64,000 bases of DNA from Methylaequor sp045563055 (GTDB lineage Bacteria > Pseudomonadota > Alphaproteobacteria > Methylaequorales > Methylaequoraceae): positions 1 to 64,000 of the forward strand of contig JBJKUR010000014.1 in the NCBI GenBank assembly GCA_045563055.1. The letters run 5' to 3'. The stretch's first letter is position 1; each line of letters begins with the position of its first letter. This document shows positions 34,877 to 41,948 of this stretch, piece by piece. The translations under genes were made by a program, and so were the position numbers. Below the pieces are notes generated by a model. It did no database searches. It was not told the origin of the DNA and saw nothing but the letters and a program-made list of their open reading frames with translations.

Positions 34877-35630
34877 AATTTTGGAATTTAATATTAACAT
34901 AAAAAAAAAATCTTTTCTTAATAAATATGACAACACATATGTCGATGTCTTAGAAAATATAAATATTAAGATCAAGCAAAAAGAATTTGTATGTATTGTT
35001 GGACCATCAGGTTGCGGCAAAACCACACTGATGAATATTATTGGTGGATTAATCAAATCAGAAAATCAAAAGATATTAATGAATGGAAAAGATCTTAAAA
35101 TCGATGACAACTTTGGGTACGTTTTTCAAACATCTAGACTTTTACCATGGTTAACAGTCAAAGAAAATATTGAACTTGTATGTAATGACGATGATTCAAA
35201 TTTAAATATTGATAACATATTAAAAAGTTTTGGACTTTTAGGCTTTAAAGATTATTTCCCAAAAACTATTTCAGGAGGGATGAGAAGAAAGGTCTCTCTA
35301 GCAAGAGCACTTATTAAACAACCAAAGATTTTGTTAATGGATGAACCTTTTGTGTCTCTCGATCAACCCACGGCTGAAAATCTTTATGAAGTTCTAATTA
35401 ATTACTGGAAAAAAAAACCCATTACCGTGATTCTTATTACTCACAACCTTAAAGAGGCTTTACTACTAGGCGATCGGATACTTTTTTTTTCTAAAAGACC
35501 GGCTACAGTTGTTTATGACCACAAGGTAAAAACCAAAAGGGGCCAACTCACTCTAGATGGGAGAGAACTTCAAAATGAATATTTACATTTAAAAAAAAAA
35601 TTTCCTTCTCTTTTAGAAGGATTGATTTAG
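34848..35630 (+). CDS. ABC transporter ATP-binding protein (NitT/TauT type)
   Basis: This 260-residue ATPase has Walker A GPSGCGKTT, Q-loop VFQTSRLLPWLTVKEN and signature ISGGMRRKVSLARAL. The signature is slightly unusual: SGGM with R-R instead of SGGQ/M-x-Q-R. Walker B is ILLMDEPFVSLD and the H-loop is LITHNLKEA. The start at 34848 overlaps the permease by 29 bases. A TTG at 34881, past the permease stop, is an alternative that would drop 11 residues not typical of the family. Confidence 0.9.
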   Translation: MKIKFQCGDRILEFNINIKKKSFLNKYDNTYVDVLENINIKIKQKEFVCIVGPSGCGKTTLMNIIGGLIKSENQKILMNGKDLKIDDNFGYVFQTSRLLPWLTVKENIELVCNDDDSNLNIDNILKSFGLLGFKDYFPKTISGGMRRKVSLARALIKQPKILLMDEPFVSLDQPTAENLYEVLINYWKKKPITVILITHNLKEALLLGDRILFFSKRPATVVYDHKVKTKRGQLTLDGRELQNEYLHLKKKFPSLLEGLI

Positions 35631-35642
35631 ATTATGTAACAA

Positions 35643-36263
35643 ATGGAAATTCTATTTAATTATATTGATAAAGGCGGATTAATATTTTTCTTCCTTTTTT
35701 TTCTCTCAGTTTTGACAATAACGATCATATTATTTAAGTTTTTTGAATTATATTTATTGAAAAACTTGGATTTTTCAAAGTTCTCAGAAATATTAGAACA
35801 AGCACCTAGCGGAATTACAATTAACGAAATTAAAGAAAACTTCATTGAGCTTGCACCCAAATCAAAAGAAGAATTTATCACAAAAATATTAGACGTTTTG
35901 GAGTCAAATAAGTCAAAAGAAAATATTGAAAAAGAAATAGATAGACTAACTCAGAAAGAGTTCGAAAAGATCCAACTTTTTCTTCCGTCGTTAGAAATAA
36001 TTTCACAAGTTAGTCCTCTTATAGGTTTATTGGGGACAGTTATTGGAATGATTGATTCATTTAATGAATTGGAACTTGGAGGCAGTTTAGTTGATCCGTC
36101 TATCTTAGCGGGAGGAATCTGGACTGCCCTATTAACAACTGCGATGGGATTGGTGGTTGCAATACCAGCCTTAGTAAGTCACTACTTTTTTGAGAAAAGA
36201 GTTCTATATTTTTTTTCAAGTATAGAAAACTTATTTCAGAAATTATCATTCTTAAAAAAATAA
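35643..36263 (+). CDS. exbB: ExbB-type proton channel (MotA/TolQ/ExbB family)
   Basis: This 206-residue inner-membrane protein has an N-terminal helix (about 12-34), a cytoplasmic stretch and two C-terminal helices. They contain SQVSPLIGLLGTVIGMI and ILAGGIWTALLTTAMGLVVAIP, the proton-path motifs of the family. It powers TonB with ExbD. TolQ is the alternative, but the next genes (two ExbD, TonB) favour ExbB. The overlap with exbD is one base (TAATG). Confidence 0.88.
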   Translation: MEILFNYIDKGGLIFFFLFFLSVLTITIILFKFFELYLLKNLDFSKFSEILEQAPSGITINEIKENFIELAPKSKEEFITKILDVLESNKSKENIEKEIDRLTQKEFEKIQLFLPSLEIISQVSPLIGLLGTVIGMIDSFNELELGGSLVDPSILAGGIWTALLTTAMGLVVAIPALVSHYFFEKRVLYFFSSIENLFQKLSFLKK

Positions 36264-36658
36264 TGATAACCTTTCCTACAAAAAAAAGATTAAAAATAAA
36301 TATTATTCCGTTGATTGATATAATTTTTCTTATGCTGGTTTTTTTTATGCTAGCAACTAATTTTAACAAAAACTTTCAAATTAATTTCAAAGTAGGGAGT
36401 CAAAAAGAAGTCGTGGAGAAATCAACAGACGAGAAATTAATGATTCTAAAAATTAAATCAGATGAAATTTATTTTAGAGGAAACAAAATTAATTTAGAGA
36501 GCCTAGAGGATAAATACCTAAAAAAATGGAATTCATTCAAATTTGAAAGAGTTATAATCCTGAATGATAAAAAAAGCTCTGTACAATCGCTGATTTCAGT
36601 CCTAGATAAAATAAAAAAATATAAATTAGATAACGTTAATTTTTCAAATGAACCTTAA
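36263..36658 (+). CDS. exbD: ExbD/TolR-family protein, first copy
   Basis: This 131-residue protein has a short cytoplasmic N-terminus, one transmembrane helix with the proton-carrying Asp (IIPLIDIIFLMLVFFMLATNF), and a periplasmic ExbD domain. It works with ExbB to couple proton flow to TonB. It overlaps the next exbD by 11 bases. Confidence 0.88.
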   Translation: MITFPTKKRLKINIIPLIDIIFLMLVFFMLATNFNKNFQINFKVGSQKEVVEKSTDEKLMILKIKSDEIYFRGNKINLESLEDKYLKKWNSFKFERVIILNDKKSSVQSLISVLDKIKKYKLDNVNFSNEP

Positions 36659-37061
36659 AAAACTAAAAGACCAATCAAAGAGCCTTGATGAAACAATTAA
36701 TTTAATACCAATGATTAATCTTATTTTTTTGCTATTAATCTTTTTTTTATTGACTGGTGTAATAAGTAAAAAGGATTCCGAATTGATTGAAAGACCAGTT
36801 TCTAGTTATGGTGTTGAACAAAATGTAGAGAAAAAGAGTGTGATTTTTCTAATAAATAAAGAAAATCAAATATACTTTAATGATGAGAAGATTAACATTG
36901 ATCGGTTTGAAAAGATTTTAGATTCTGGGTCAGAGAAATACATTATTGATATAGATAAGAATGCTAAGATCTTTTTGCTTAATGACATTATTTCTTCTAT
37001 GAAGGCCAAAAAAATTGATAAAGTTTTTTTAAAAGTCTCTAATCAAGAGTTAAATGAGTAA
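36648..37061 (+). CDS. exbD: ExbD/TolR-family protein, second copy
   Basis: This 137-residue protein has the same layout as the first copy, but the membrane helix reads INLIPMINLIFLLLIFFLLTG. The position of the critical Asp (LIDIIF in copy 1) is Asn here (MINLIF). So the second ExbD seems to lack the proton-carrying residue. The periplasmic domain is intact (NQIYFNDEKINIDRFEKIL). It may be a structural partner in a mixed ExbD dimer. It overlaps tonB by 8 bases. Confidence 0.85.
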   Translation: MNLKKLKDQSKSLDETINLIPMINLIFLLLIFFLLTGVISKKDSELIERPVSSYGVEQNVEKKSVIFLINKENQIYFNDEKINIDRFEKILDSGSEKYIIDIDKNAKIFLLNDIISSMKAKKIDKVFLKVSNQELNE

Positions 37062-37806
37062 TTCCCAACTATTTTTAATATCTATTTTTTCTTCTATTTT
37101 TTTTCATTTACTAGTTATTATTTATCTTGATTCTGAAAAAGTAGATAATGAGATTTATGTTGTTAGTTTAAGTCAATTTGAGGAGTTTAACTTCTCGGAA
37201 CCTATTGTTAATCCTCCACCACTCCCAAAAAAAAGAGAACAAAAAAAAGTCAGACCTCTTCAAAAGATTGATCCAAAGAAGGAAGAAATACCTGAAAAAG
37301 AATTAATTAAGACCAAGGTTGAAAAAAAAAGTGAAGATGTCATGCCAATAAAACAAAAACCAATAAAAGTAGAGGAAAAACCATTTGAAAAGACAAAAGC
37401 TTCCCAAGAAAGTAAAAATATAAAAAAGAAAATCAATAAAAATGAGTCAAATAAACAGATAGTAAAGAAAAAATTTTCTATTCAAAACAATAAAAATGTA
37501 ATTAAAAACAAACTATTGAGTGATTATTTAAAATTTATATCTTTTGAAATAAATAAAATTGCAGCAAAGTCATATCCCGTGCAATCAGTCAGAAAAAGAG
37601 AACAAGGCACAATTGTTTCAATAATCATATTGGATAAAAGTGGTACAGTTATAAGTATAAAAGTTAAAGAAAAAAGCCCCAAAAGATTATTCAAAGCGAC
37701 AGTCAACATAATTAATAAATTTAAATTTCCAAAACCACCAGATGAAGTTCTAGATTCACAGGGTCTTCTAAAAATTAAAATTCCGGTAAATTTTATTTTG
37801 AAATAG
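37054..37806 (+). CDS. tonB: TonB family energy transducer
   Basis: This 250-residue protein has an N-terminal membrane anchor (about 5-24) and a Pro/Lys/Glu-rich periplasm-spanning region (about 48-130). A C-terminal TonB domain (about 160-249) carries EINKIAAKSYPVQSVRK, GTIVSIIILDKSGTVISI and PEPP-like FPKPPDEVL. It transmits energy to outer-membrane receptors. No TonB-dependent receptor lies in the window; a porin follows. It is the last gene of exbB-exbD-exbD-tonB. Confidence 0.88.
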   Translation: MSNSQLFLISIFSSIFFHLLVIIYLDSEKVDNEIYVVSLSQFEEFNFSEPIVNPPPLPKKREQKKVRPLQKIDPKKEEIPEKELIKTKVEKKSEDVMPIKQKPIKVEEKPFEKTKASQESKNIKKKINKNESNKQIVKKKFSIQNNKNVIKNKLLSDYLKFISFEINKIAAKSYPVQSVRKREQGTIVSIIILDKSGTVISIKVKEKSPKRLFKATVNIINKFKFPKPPDEVLDSQGLLKIKIPVNFILK

Positions 37807-37936
37807 CCAGATGTTGTAAATAAACAACAAAAATCGATAAATATTTCATTATTAAGAGTTAAAAGTTTTATTACACTTCAGATAATGTAATCTATAAAAA
37901 TAATTTTAATATATTAACAATTAAGGAAGGAAATAT
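37807..37936 (+). promoter_or_regulatory. Porin promoter region
   Basis: This 130-base gap holds a strong Shine-Dalgarno (AAGGAAGG, 5-6 bases before the porin ATG). It also has a 6-base inverted repeat ATTACA/TGTAAT (37870-37875, 37886-37891) and a TATAAA (37893-37898) that fits a -10 box 17 bases after ATTACA. It suggests a separate, strong promoter for the porin. The assignment is by eye only. Confidence 0.4.
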
Positions 37937-39232
37937 ATGAAAATTTCTAAAAAAATAGCGATAGCTGCTATTCCGGCCGTAATGGCTTTGGCTTCCACGA
38001 ATGTTGACTCCAAAATTCTACTTATGAGTCAAGAAGGTTGGGAAGTTTCATTTGATGGTGCAGCAAACGCTTTTGTAATGAAAAACAGTGTATCCGACGC
38101 TCCAACTGATTCTGGTGGTACTCGTACTGCTTTCGACTCTTATGCTGGTGTAACCGGTGGTAATGATGACACTAGTATTCTTACAGGTCTACTTCCAAAT
38201 GTTTGGGGTATGACACTTAAAGCACCTACAGCTAATGGTTTAGATGTATCGATGAGACTTGGTCTTTACACACATTTAAACGGTGGTGAAAACTCATTAG
38301 GTAATGGTCAAATTAACATTCGTGAAACAAGTGGTTCAGTTTCTGGTTTCTTCGGAACAGTTTTAGCTGGTAGAAGTCTTGGTATTCACCAAAGTAACGC
38401 TATCTTAAATGATATGCTATTATTTGGTGTTGGTGCTGCAGGTAATGCTGATCAATCTAATACTTCACTAGGAAGAATTGGTGCTGGTTATCTTTACACT
38501 GACTTCAAACCTCAAATTTCTTGGACACTTCCAGATTTAGGTTCAGGCTTTAACGCAAAAGTAGCTCTTTTCGATCCAGACGATATTGCTGCTGATACGG
38601 CTACATTCTCTGCGACTGATAAATCTTCACCTAGAGTTGAAGCTCAAATTACTTGGAATGGCGATTTTTTCCAAACTGGTTTAGGCGTTAACTTATGGGT
38701 TGATGGTAGTTATCAGAATACTGAAAGAAGTGCTGCAGAAGCTACATTGGTTGCTAATTCAGCTCTTGCTGGAGCAGATGAAGATTCTGACGTAGATTCA
38801 GCTGGTGTCGGTTTCGGTACTAAGCTTTCTTACGAAGGCTTCGCGTTAGTTGCAACTGGTTTCTATGGAACTGGTATGGGTATGAGAGGTCAACACTCTA
38901 CTGGAACAGCCCAAACAGAAACTGGTGCTCTTGATGATGCCGGTAAAGAAAGAAAATCGTATGGTGGATATATCCAAGGTACATTTGATTTCGGCCAAGG
39001 CACAGCTGTTGGTTACTCATATGGTGGTAACTTCATGAAGAAAACTGGTCGTGACATGAACACCACTGGTGTTCTAAATGGTCAAACTATGCATTCTGGC
39101 ATGATTTGGCACAATGTTACTGATAACTTCAGATTAGTTGCTGAAGGCGGTTACACTGAAAGAATGCACTATCTTGCAGATACTGATCAAGAAGATTCAT
39201 TCGGTGGTGTTGGAGCTTTCTTCTTCTGGTAG
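37937..39232 (+). CDS. Major outer-membrane porin
   Basis: This 431-residue beta-barrel protein has a signal peptide (about 1-25, MKISKKIAIAAIPAVMALAS then TNVDS). Many Gly-rich, alternating strands follow, and the C-terminus ends in aromatic Phe-Phe-Trp (GVGAFFFW), the BAM recognition signal. It fits the Gram-negative porin (16-strand) group. Base and codon use are visibly less AT-rich than the neighbours and rich in GGT/GCT/ACT codons, as expected for a highly expressed gene. It has its own strong ribosome site and a terminator at 39265. Substrate selectivity is unknown. Confidence 0.88.
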   Translation: MKISKKIAIAAIPAVMALASTNVDSKILLMSQEGWEVSFDGAANAFVMKNSVSDAPTDSGGTRTAFDSYAGVTGGNDDTSILTGLLPNVWGMTLKAPTANGLDVSMRLGLYTHLNGGENSLGNGQINIRETSGSVSGFFGTVLAGRSLGIHQSNAILNDMLLFGVGAAGNADQSNTSLGRIGAGYLYTDFKPQISWTLPDLGSGFNAKVALFDPDDIAADTATFSATDKSSPRVEAQITWNGDFFQTGLGVNLWVDGSYQNTERSAAEATLVANSALAGADEDSDVDSAGVGFGTKLSYEGFALVATGFYGTGMGMRGQHSTGTAQTETGALDDAGKERKSYGGYIQGTFDFGQGTAVGYSYGGNFMKKTGRDMNTTGVLNGQTMHSGMIWHNVTDNFRLVAEGGYTERMHYLADTDQEDSFGGVGAFFFW

Positions 39233-39264
39233 AAAACTCTAATCTAATACCAAATTAGATAATT

Positions 39265-39299
39265 AAAAAAGGAGAGTGTTGAGCTCTCCTTTTTTTTTT
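39265..39299 (+). terminator. Rho-independent terminator of the porin gene
   Basis: A GGAGAG/CTCTCC stem (39271-39276 with 39284-39289) is extended by A6/T6 and has a 7-base loop. It is followed by a run of nine more T. A second, weaker TCTAAT/ATTAGA hairpin (39243-39259) lies just before it. Confidence 0.92.
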
Positions 39300-39328
39300 G
39301 GTAGTTTCAATTATTAATAAGGATAAGT

Positions 39329-40336
39329 ATGAGAACGTTAATCATCTTTCTTACAATATTTATAACTTCTGGATGCTCTTCGGTTGTCAATATTTTTGAA
39401 GATAACAAATATTTCTATAAAAATGGGTATCAGAGAGTTCAGCTAGATTCAGAAAGTAAAAATGTTAAAAATATCCATCCAATAAAAATATCGCCTCAAA
39501 GAATCGAAGGAGCGTTGAAACTCGTTTTAACTAGATTTGGTTCCAAACCTCAACAATTATTCCCAAATGACAGAGTTTATGATTATGCTATAGCCATTAG
39601 TGAAGCATTACTAGAAGCCAAAGCAAATGAAGATGTAGTTTTTACTCTAGAAGGATGGTATAAACGGAAAGGATTTTCAGCGAATAGAGTTACTTCAGGA
39701 AGGATTTTTTATAATAAATCTGGTTTAAACTTGGTGTTTGGTTCAATTCTGAGAAAGGGTGCCTTACAAGAAACTGACCCTATGTTAGCCGGTGGTTTGA
39801 ATGAAGATCTAAAGCAAAACCCTTATGTTCCAGGTTCGAGATATCAATCTATAAAAACTAAATATAAACTTAGCGCACTACCAAATTCTGGTGTTTTTAG
39901 ACCTGCTAATGCTAGAAATAGGAATGACTGGCTAATATTCACTAAAAAAGCACTTAGATCCAGAGGGACTCTTTCTCAAACCGAACAATTATCTGCATTA
40001 AAATCAAATATTGAATTTAAGGGGTTAAGGAGTGAAGTCGAGAGCTTAAGAAATGAGCTGAAGTCCATGAGAAACCCTTATCAACAAAATGCATATAGAA
40101 ATTCTTATAATCAAGGGAATGTTTATAACAATCAACCCCCACCTTATGGAGTAAATAACAGATATAATGTGCAACCACCTCCATATAATGGGTATCAATA
40201 CCCGATTCAAAATAATAGAAGACAAGTAAATAATTATAATAATCAACTAAGTCTTAAATCTCTGGAGAGTATGAGGGAAAGAGGACTTATCAGTGAAGAG
40301 AGTTACTTAAAAAAACTAAAAGAATTAGGTTATTAG
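39329..40336 (+). CDS. Lipoprotein with coiled coil, N/Q/P/Y-rich linker and SHOCT-like tail
   Basis: This 335-residue protein has a lipobox signal (IFITSGC, lipidated C16). A mixed globular part follows (about 45-215, with FTLEGWYKRKGFSANRV and NLVFGSILRKGAL). Then come a predicted coiled coil (about 225-250, RSEVESLRNELKSM) and a low-complexity Asn/Gln/Tyr/Pro region (about 251-305). The short C-terminal motif SLKSLESMRERGLISEESYLKK resembles the SHOCT oligomerisation domain. It may be a surface or periplasmic scaffold; I do not recognise the globular part. A good Shine-Dalgarno (AAGGA) precedes the start. Confidence 0.75.
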   Translation: MRTLIIFLTIFITSGCSSVVNIFEDNKYFYKNGYQRVQLDSESKNVKNIHPIKISPQRIEGALKLVLTRFGSKPQQLFPNDRVYDYAIAISEALLEAKANEDVVFTLEGWYKRKGFSANRVTSGRIFYNKSGLNLVFGSILRKGALQETDPMLAGGLNEDLKQNPYVPGSRYQSIKTKYKLSALPNSGVFRPANARNRNDWLIFTKKALRSRGTLSQTEQLSALKSNIEFKGLRSEVESLRNELKSMRNPYQQNAYRNSYNQGNVYNNQPPPYGVNNRYNVQPPPYNGYQYPIQNNRRQVNNYNNQLSLKSLESMRERGLISEESYLKKLKELGY

Positions 40337-41067
40337 AATTCTAACTCCATATTCCAAACAAAAATATGATCAGAAGAGGAGTATGTCAAACCCTTGAGAT
40401 ATCCAATTGAAATCTCATATTCATAATTTACAAAATCAAATTCTGTTTCAAGCTGAAAGCCGTACAGATGTTCTTGTTGATTTACTGTTTTAAAGTCACT
40501 CACATTACCAAATTCACTGAATCCAAATACACCAAAATTAAATCCCTGAAGATAGAAATCCTTTATCATTAATTGATTACTTAGATCGAATGTAGTTGAT
40601 CCTGAGCCTTGTGTTCCTACACCTTTCTCAAAAATAAAGTTTGTTATTAAACTATACCTCTCATTATTAAACTCATTTAGATATTTATATTCGATCTCGT
40701 CTGGATTATCTTTTTGAGATACAAAATTATATGAAAAATAAAGAGCACCAGAAAAATTCTCATAATCAAATATTTGAAGCTGGTTCTGAAATTCAGTTTT
40801 CTCCCAATCTAACGGAGTTCCATCTTTATCTGAAACATGAAACTCAAGTTCAGATTGCCAATAACTTGTCCATGAATATTCTGTCTCAAAAACATGATGG
40901 TGATTTTTATTATATTCAAGTCTATTATCGTTTGTGAAATGACCTCTCCACTCAAGAGATTGCCTACCCTCCTCTACCCTTGGACTATAAATTTTATGAT
41001 GAGCGTTGGAGACAAATTGAAAAAAAACAATTAAAGAAAATAAACTAATTGAAATAAAGTATTTAAT
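40333..41067 (-). CDS. Outer-membrane beta-barrel protein with probable ATT start
   Basis: The frame is open from an upstream stop (41083-41085) down to TAA-equivalent stop at 40333, but has no ATG/GTG/TTG until residue 167. Starting at ATT 41067-41065 gives 244 residues: a classic signal peptide (KYFISISLFSLIVFF, cleavage after VSNA), a His-rich mature start (HHKIYSPRVEEG), then alternating beta strands. The end is aromatic (FVWNMELEF), a typical barrel C-terminus. AGAGGA (41081-41076) lies 8 bases before the ATT. The ATT shares its last base with the stop of the DUF3126 gene, so translation may be coupled. A conventional caller would give only the last 78 residues. It could instead be a start-codon mutation; function is unknown. 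Confidence 0.7.
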   Translation of the reverse strand: MKYFISISLFSLIVFFQFVSNAHHKIYSPRVEEGRQSLEWRGHFTNDNRLEYNKNHHHVFETEYSWTSYWQSELEFHVSDKDGTPLDWEKTEFQNQLQIFDYENFSGALYFSYNFVSQKDNPDEIEYKYLNEFNNERYSLITNFIFEKGVGTQGSGSTTFDLSNQLMIKDFYLQGFNFGVFGFSEFGNVSDFKTVNQQEHLYGFQLETEFDFVNYEYEISIGYLKGLTYSSSDHIFVWNMELEF

Positions 41068-41275
41068 CTTGTAAATCCTCTTTTAAAATTGTCATGTGAA
41101 ATTGAAAATCTTCTTCTCCTTCATCTGTTTCTTTATATATCAGACCCAAAAACTCATTTGTTAGATATACTTCGCAAGAATCTTCTATTGATTTTCTTTT
41201 CTTTAATTCAAAATTTTTGTTTTTGAATATTCTATTAAGGTAACTCTCTATACTTTTTAATTCATCATCCGTCAT
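41063..41275 (-). CDS. DUF3126 family protein
   Basis: This 70-residue cytosolic protein matches the alphaproteobacterial DUF3126 family (MTDDELKSIESYLNRIF; SCEVYLTNEFLGLIYKE; DEGEEDFQFHMTIL). I place the start at 41275 because the upstream extension to 41365 is hydrophobic and unlike the family. Function is unknown. The beta-barrel gene begins at its stop. Confidence 0.85.
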   Translation of the reverse strand: MTDDELKSIESYLNRIFKNKNFELKKRKSIEDSCEVYLTNEFLGLIYKETDEGEEDFQFHMTILKEDLQD

Positions 41276-41331
41276 TGAACCAAACTCCAAAAGATATATG
41301 ATAAACATTAAATAAAATCTAGCAAGGATAT

Positions 41332-41748
41332 ATGTGTAGAACAGACAAAATAGTGGTTTTGGCAACTTATTTAGGTATTATTCCTTTTTATTTTTCTCCT
41401 ACAATTAATTTATTTCAGATTGAATTTATGATAGGAAAGTTGGTTGATCTTAATAATTTCTCAAATTTTTACTGTTCAATTATCGTCGGTTTTCTATCAG
41501 GTATGCAATGGCAGAAAATGATAATTCACAAAAAAAACAATCAATTATTCATCCCCTTCATACCTTTATTTATGGTATTGACGTTTAACCAAAATTTTTT
41601 CCCAAACTACGCGATATTTATACTTACATTCTCACTGATAATAAGTCTTCTTATAGATGTAATATTGTTAAAATATATTGTAGACTATTCGTTTAAAAAA
41701 TTGCGATTAAAAGCAACGTTTCTTGCATTATTATCTTTTTTCTTATAA
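41332..41748 (+). CDS. DUF3429-like membrane protein
   Basis: This 138-residue integral membrane protein has about four helices. Features that fit DUF3429 are the LGIIPFYFSP loop, SNFYCSIIVGFLSGMQW (family: YgavilSFlGGvqWG) and the C-terminal FKKLRLKATFLALLSF. AAGGA precedes the start by 5 bases. Function is unknown. It ends 200 bases before proteorhodopsin; in the same direction, but a promoter and leader intervene. Confidence 0.72.
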   Translation: MCRTDKIVVLATYLGIIPFYFSPTINLFQIEFMIGKLVDLNNFSNFYCSIIVGFLSGMQWQKMIIHKKNNQLFIPFIPLFMVLTFNQNFFPNYAIFILTFSLIISLLIDVILLKYIVDYSFKKLRLKATFLALLSFFL

Positions 41749-41801
41749 TTAATTGTCAATATAATCAGATATTTATCCGAATATTTATTTTTTTTCTTGA
41801 A

Positions 41802-41829
41802 TTAACAATTTTTTTAGTCATCCTATTAA
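41802..41829 (+). promoter_or_regulatory. Putative proteorhodopsin promoter
   Basis: A TTAACA (41802-41807) and TATTAA (41824-41829) with a 16-base spacer resemble -35/-10 boxes. Transcription would begin near 41836, at the leader described next. This is a visual match in AT-rich DNA, so confidence is low. Confidence 0.35.
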
Positions 41830-41836
41830 TTACTAA

Positions 41837-41921
41837 TATGGGGAGGTTATGGGGAGATGGCATATCTGCCCACTTAATCTGCTTGTTATAACTTTAACTT
41901 TCGGGTCCGTTTTGCCCGAAA
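41837..41921 (+). promoter_or_regulatory. Structured leader upstream of proteorhodopsin (candidate cis-regulatory RNA)
   Basis: Within otherwise AT-rich DNA this block is GC-rich. It has an 11-base tandem repeat (TATGGGGAGGT 41837-41847, TATGGGGAGAT 41848-41858). Hairpin 1 pairs GGGGAGAT with ATCTGCCC (41851-41858/41864-41871, one mismatch). Hairpin 2 is a perfect TTTCGGG/CCCGAAA (41899-41905/41915-41921) that lies 28 bases before the opsin ATG. A 17-codon open frame (41838-41891) starting MGRLWGDG lies across hairpin 1. I do not recognise it as a known riboswitch. Confidence 0.55.
41838..41891 (+). other. Possible 17-codon leader peptide
   Basis: The frame starts ATG GGG AGG and reads MGRLWGDGISAHLICLL, ending at TAA 41889-41891, before hairpin 2. 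If the promoter guess is right the transcript begins almost at the ATG, so it would be nearly leaderless. It could equally be a chance frame in a structured RNA. Confidence 0.25.
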
Positions 41922-41929
41922 ATTATTAT

Positions 41930-41948
41930 ATTACGAAAGGATAAACAT
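41930..41948 (+). repeat. Direct repeat, left copy (opsin ribosome site)
   Basis: ATTACGAAAGG plus ATAAACAT directly before the proteorhodopsin ATG; includes its GAAAGGA Shine-Dalgarno. A copy differing by one indel/substitution lies just after the gene at 42661-42678. Confidence 0.7.

Noticed and set aside
40333..40569. A 78-residue minus-strand gene starting at ATG 40569
   Set aside because: The frame continues upstream as coding beta-rich sequence with a signal peptide, so this is the C-terminal third of the ATT-started barrel gene.
40731..40937. A 68-codon plus-strand frame opposite the barrel gene
   Set aside because: It is a shadow of the longer minus-strand protein, with no ribosome site and no recognisable features.
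41749..41836. A tRNA or small RNA gene between the DUF3429-like gene and the opsin leader
   Set aside because: No cloverleaf or CCA-ready acceptor pattern is visible; the stretch is plain AT-rich DNA with promoter-like boxes.
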